A DNA stretch of 6,652 bases from an uncultured Eubacteriales bacterium (GTDB lineage Bacteria; Bacillota; Clostridia; Christensenellales; UBA1242): NCBI GenBank assembly GCA_900557585.1, contig USTJ01000041.1:1-6652 (forward strand). Direction: 5' to 3'. The notes under the pieces are model-generated. The model was not told where the DNA came from. It ran no database searches and was given only the letters and a program-made list of their open reading frames with translations. Made by a program: the position numbers and the translations under genes. This document shows positions 5,741-6,652 of the stretch, in pieces (position 1 is the stretch's first letter; each line of letters begins with the position of its first letter).

Positions 5741-6652
5741 TAGTCATTGCCCTCCACTGTGAAATATTCTTGATATTCCAAAACAAGATTATAAATCTCT
5801 TTCTCGGTTATAAGACCTTTTGCAAGTGCAATATAGATATATTTTCCATTGAATGCGTCGAACACTTCTTTGCTGATATATGCTGAAAATTCTGATGTTT
5901 CATATTCGCAAAGGCCATATTTTTCAATGTCTTCTTGCATTTTTTCTTTGTCATAGCAAAGTGTTTCTTCATTAACTTCAAAAATTCCAAACAAGCCTGT
6001 TGTTTCTGGTGAAACTGAAACAAGTCCGTTTGCAAACATCATCATGTGGCTGTATGAAAGTGGAGCCCATGCGTTTGTGATTTCGGTTTTAGTTTCAAAT
6101 GAAACAAGTTTGGTTTTTGTCATCTTGTTTTCACCATTCACAAATGTTTGTTTCAAGAACTCATGCCCGATAAATTCTTGAACATTGCCGTCTTCGATGA
6201 ACACATATTCATTTAACGTTGCGTCATAGAATCCATGTTCTGCAATCATTGAAATTTCGGTTCCGTCTTCAAATTTAAGAACTGTAACAACATATTCATC
6301 TTCGCCGTGGTCAAACATAAATGCAACTGGAGCCGAGTCAAATGAACCAGTAAAGAAGTTCCAAACAAGAACCATGTCGGTTTGTTCAAGGTCTTCAATT
6401 TTCTTTTGTGAGCCGTCTGCAAGAGTTATAAGTGTTCCACTTGTCAAACATGATTTTTTGAAATATACATCAATGGAAACATCATCACCATTTACAGTTG
6501 TCAAAGAGCAAACAGAAATATGTCCGCCTTTATGAGAAACCACAACATTGTTAATTTTAATTTCTTTCAACTCACATTTACTTCTTGAAAATGTTCTTTC
6601 GAATTTTTCTGTATATGTCTTTTCGACAGTTTCAACACTGTCAACCGCGCTG
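5740..6652 (-). CDS. Hint-domain (Hedgehog/intein-type) surface protein, C-terminal 303 residues; 5' end outside window
   Basis: The frame is open from the right edge (first full codon at 6651) to the TAA at 5742-5740. There is no ATG in the visible part; a TTG at 6570 could be mistaken for a start, but the frame continues upstream, so the true start lies outside. Visible residues 68-165 look like a Hint fold: Cys68 after a beta-strand (VYFKKSC), then GTLITLADGS, an I-E-D-L turn, VLVWN with a following TG, a DGT strand, and the IAEHGFYD motif with His139 as the block-B histidine. Hint domains use the first Cys for an N-S acyl shift that cleaves the chain before it. Residues 190-303 (ending in acidic and aromatic segments such as YDKEKMQEDIEKYGL and EVFDAFNGKY) resemble, from memory, the tail of a Hint surface-protein family in gut Clostridia. 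There is no canonical C-terminal His-Asn; the likely equivalent is S-H-M in SYSHMMMFANG, so self-cleavage is more plausible than splicing. It ends in a one-base overlap with the next gene. Confidence 0.85.
   Translation of the reverse strand, partial: SAVDSVETVEKTYTEKFERTFSRSKCELKEIKINNVVVSHKGGHISVCSLTTVNGDDVSIDVYFKKSCLTSGTLITLADGSQKKIEDLEQTDMVLVWNFFTGSFDSAPVAFMFDHGEDEYVVTVLKFEDGTEISMIAEHGFYDATLNEYVFIEDGNVQEFIGHEFLKQTFVNGENKMTKTKLVSFETKTEITNAWAPLSYSHMMMFANGLVSVSPETTGLFGIFEVNEETLCYDKEKMQEDIEKYGLCEYETSEFSAYISKEVFDAFNGKYIYIALAKGLITEKEIYNLVLEYQEYFTVEGND
5751..5755 (-). promoter_or_regulatory. Ribosome-binding site GGAGG of the giant gene, inside the end of the Hint gene
   Basis: GGAGG (CCTCC on the plus strand) lies ten bases before the ATG at 5740, inside the last codons of the Hint gene. 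Together with the TAATG stop/start overlap at 5742-5738 it fixes the start choice and points to coupled translation. There is no room for a separate promoter directly upstream unless it lies within the Hint gene. Confidence 0.85.

Noticed and set aside
6568..6570. TTG as the start codon of the Hint gene
   Set aside because: The frame stays open with protein-like sequence to the right edge and no ribosome-binding site precedes the TTG, so the gene starts outside the window.
5740..6652. A protein-splicing intein inserted in a host gene
   Set aside because: No C-terminal His-Asn followed by Cys/Ser/Thr and no host-protein continuation is seen. The gene ends about 110 residues after the Hint core.

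Overview
The window is an AT-rich stretch of two protein-coding genes, both on the minus strand and both cut by a window edge. Low GC content, a plain GGAGG ribosome-binding site, Trp written as TGG with no in-frame TGA, InlB-type repeats and the Hint-domain variant all suggest a low-GC, Gram-positive-type bacterium, most likely an uncultured gut member of Bacillota/Clostridia. That placement is inference. Nearly every base is coding. There is no tRNA, rRNA, CRISPR array, insertion sequence or gene-free stretch over 300 bases.

Right part (6652 down to 5740): the last 303 codons of a Hint-domain protein whose start lies outside the window. Hint domains are the self-cleaving fold shared by inteins, Hedgehog and many bacterial polymorphic toxins. 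The tail after the Hint fold resembles that of large surface proteins from gut Clostridia.

Remainder (5740 down to 1): one uninterrupted reading frame of 1,913 visible codons, with no stop before the left edge. I read the frame triplet by triplet and found no in-frame stop. Its ATG overlaps the Hint gene's stop by one base (TAATG), with GGAGG ten bases upstream, so the two genes are probably cotranscribed and translationally coupled. In order, the protein has a signal peptide, a long extracellular region of Ig-like character, three InlB-type B repeats, a transmembrane helix followed by RKR, a short basic cytoplasmic linker, and a second signal-peptide-like segment starting at Met1234. After that come a Lys/Glu coiled coil, an acidic/Tyr-rich region, a long Gly/Ala/Val-rich hydrophobic region, and a tip of at least 100 residues that continues past the window.

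The most interesting reading is that a surface protein (residues 1 to about 1233) is fused in frame to a polymorphic-toxin-like protein (1234 onward) that would otherwise have its own signal peptide, and is coexpressed with a Hint protein. The final 100 codons use TTA for leucine far more than the preceding 1,800, which fits a swapped-in toxin tip. The toxin domain itself is cut off, so its activity cannot be settled from this window.
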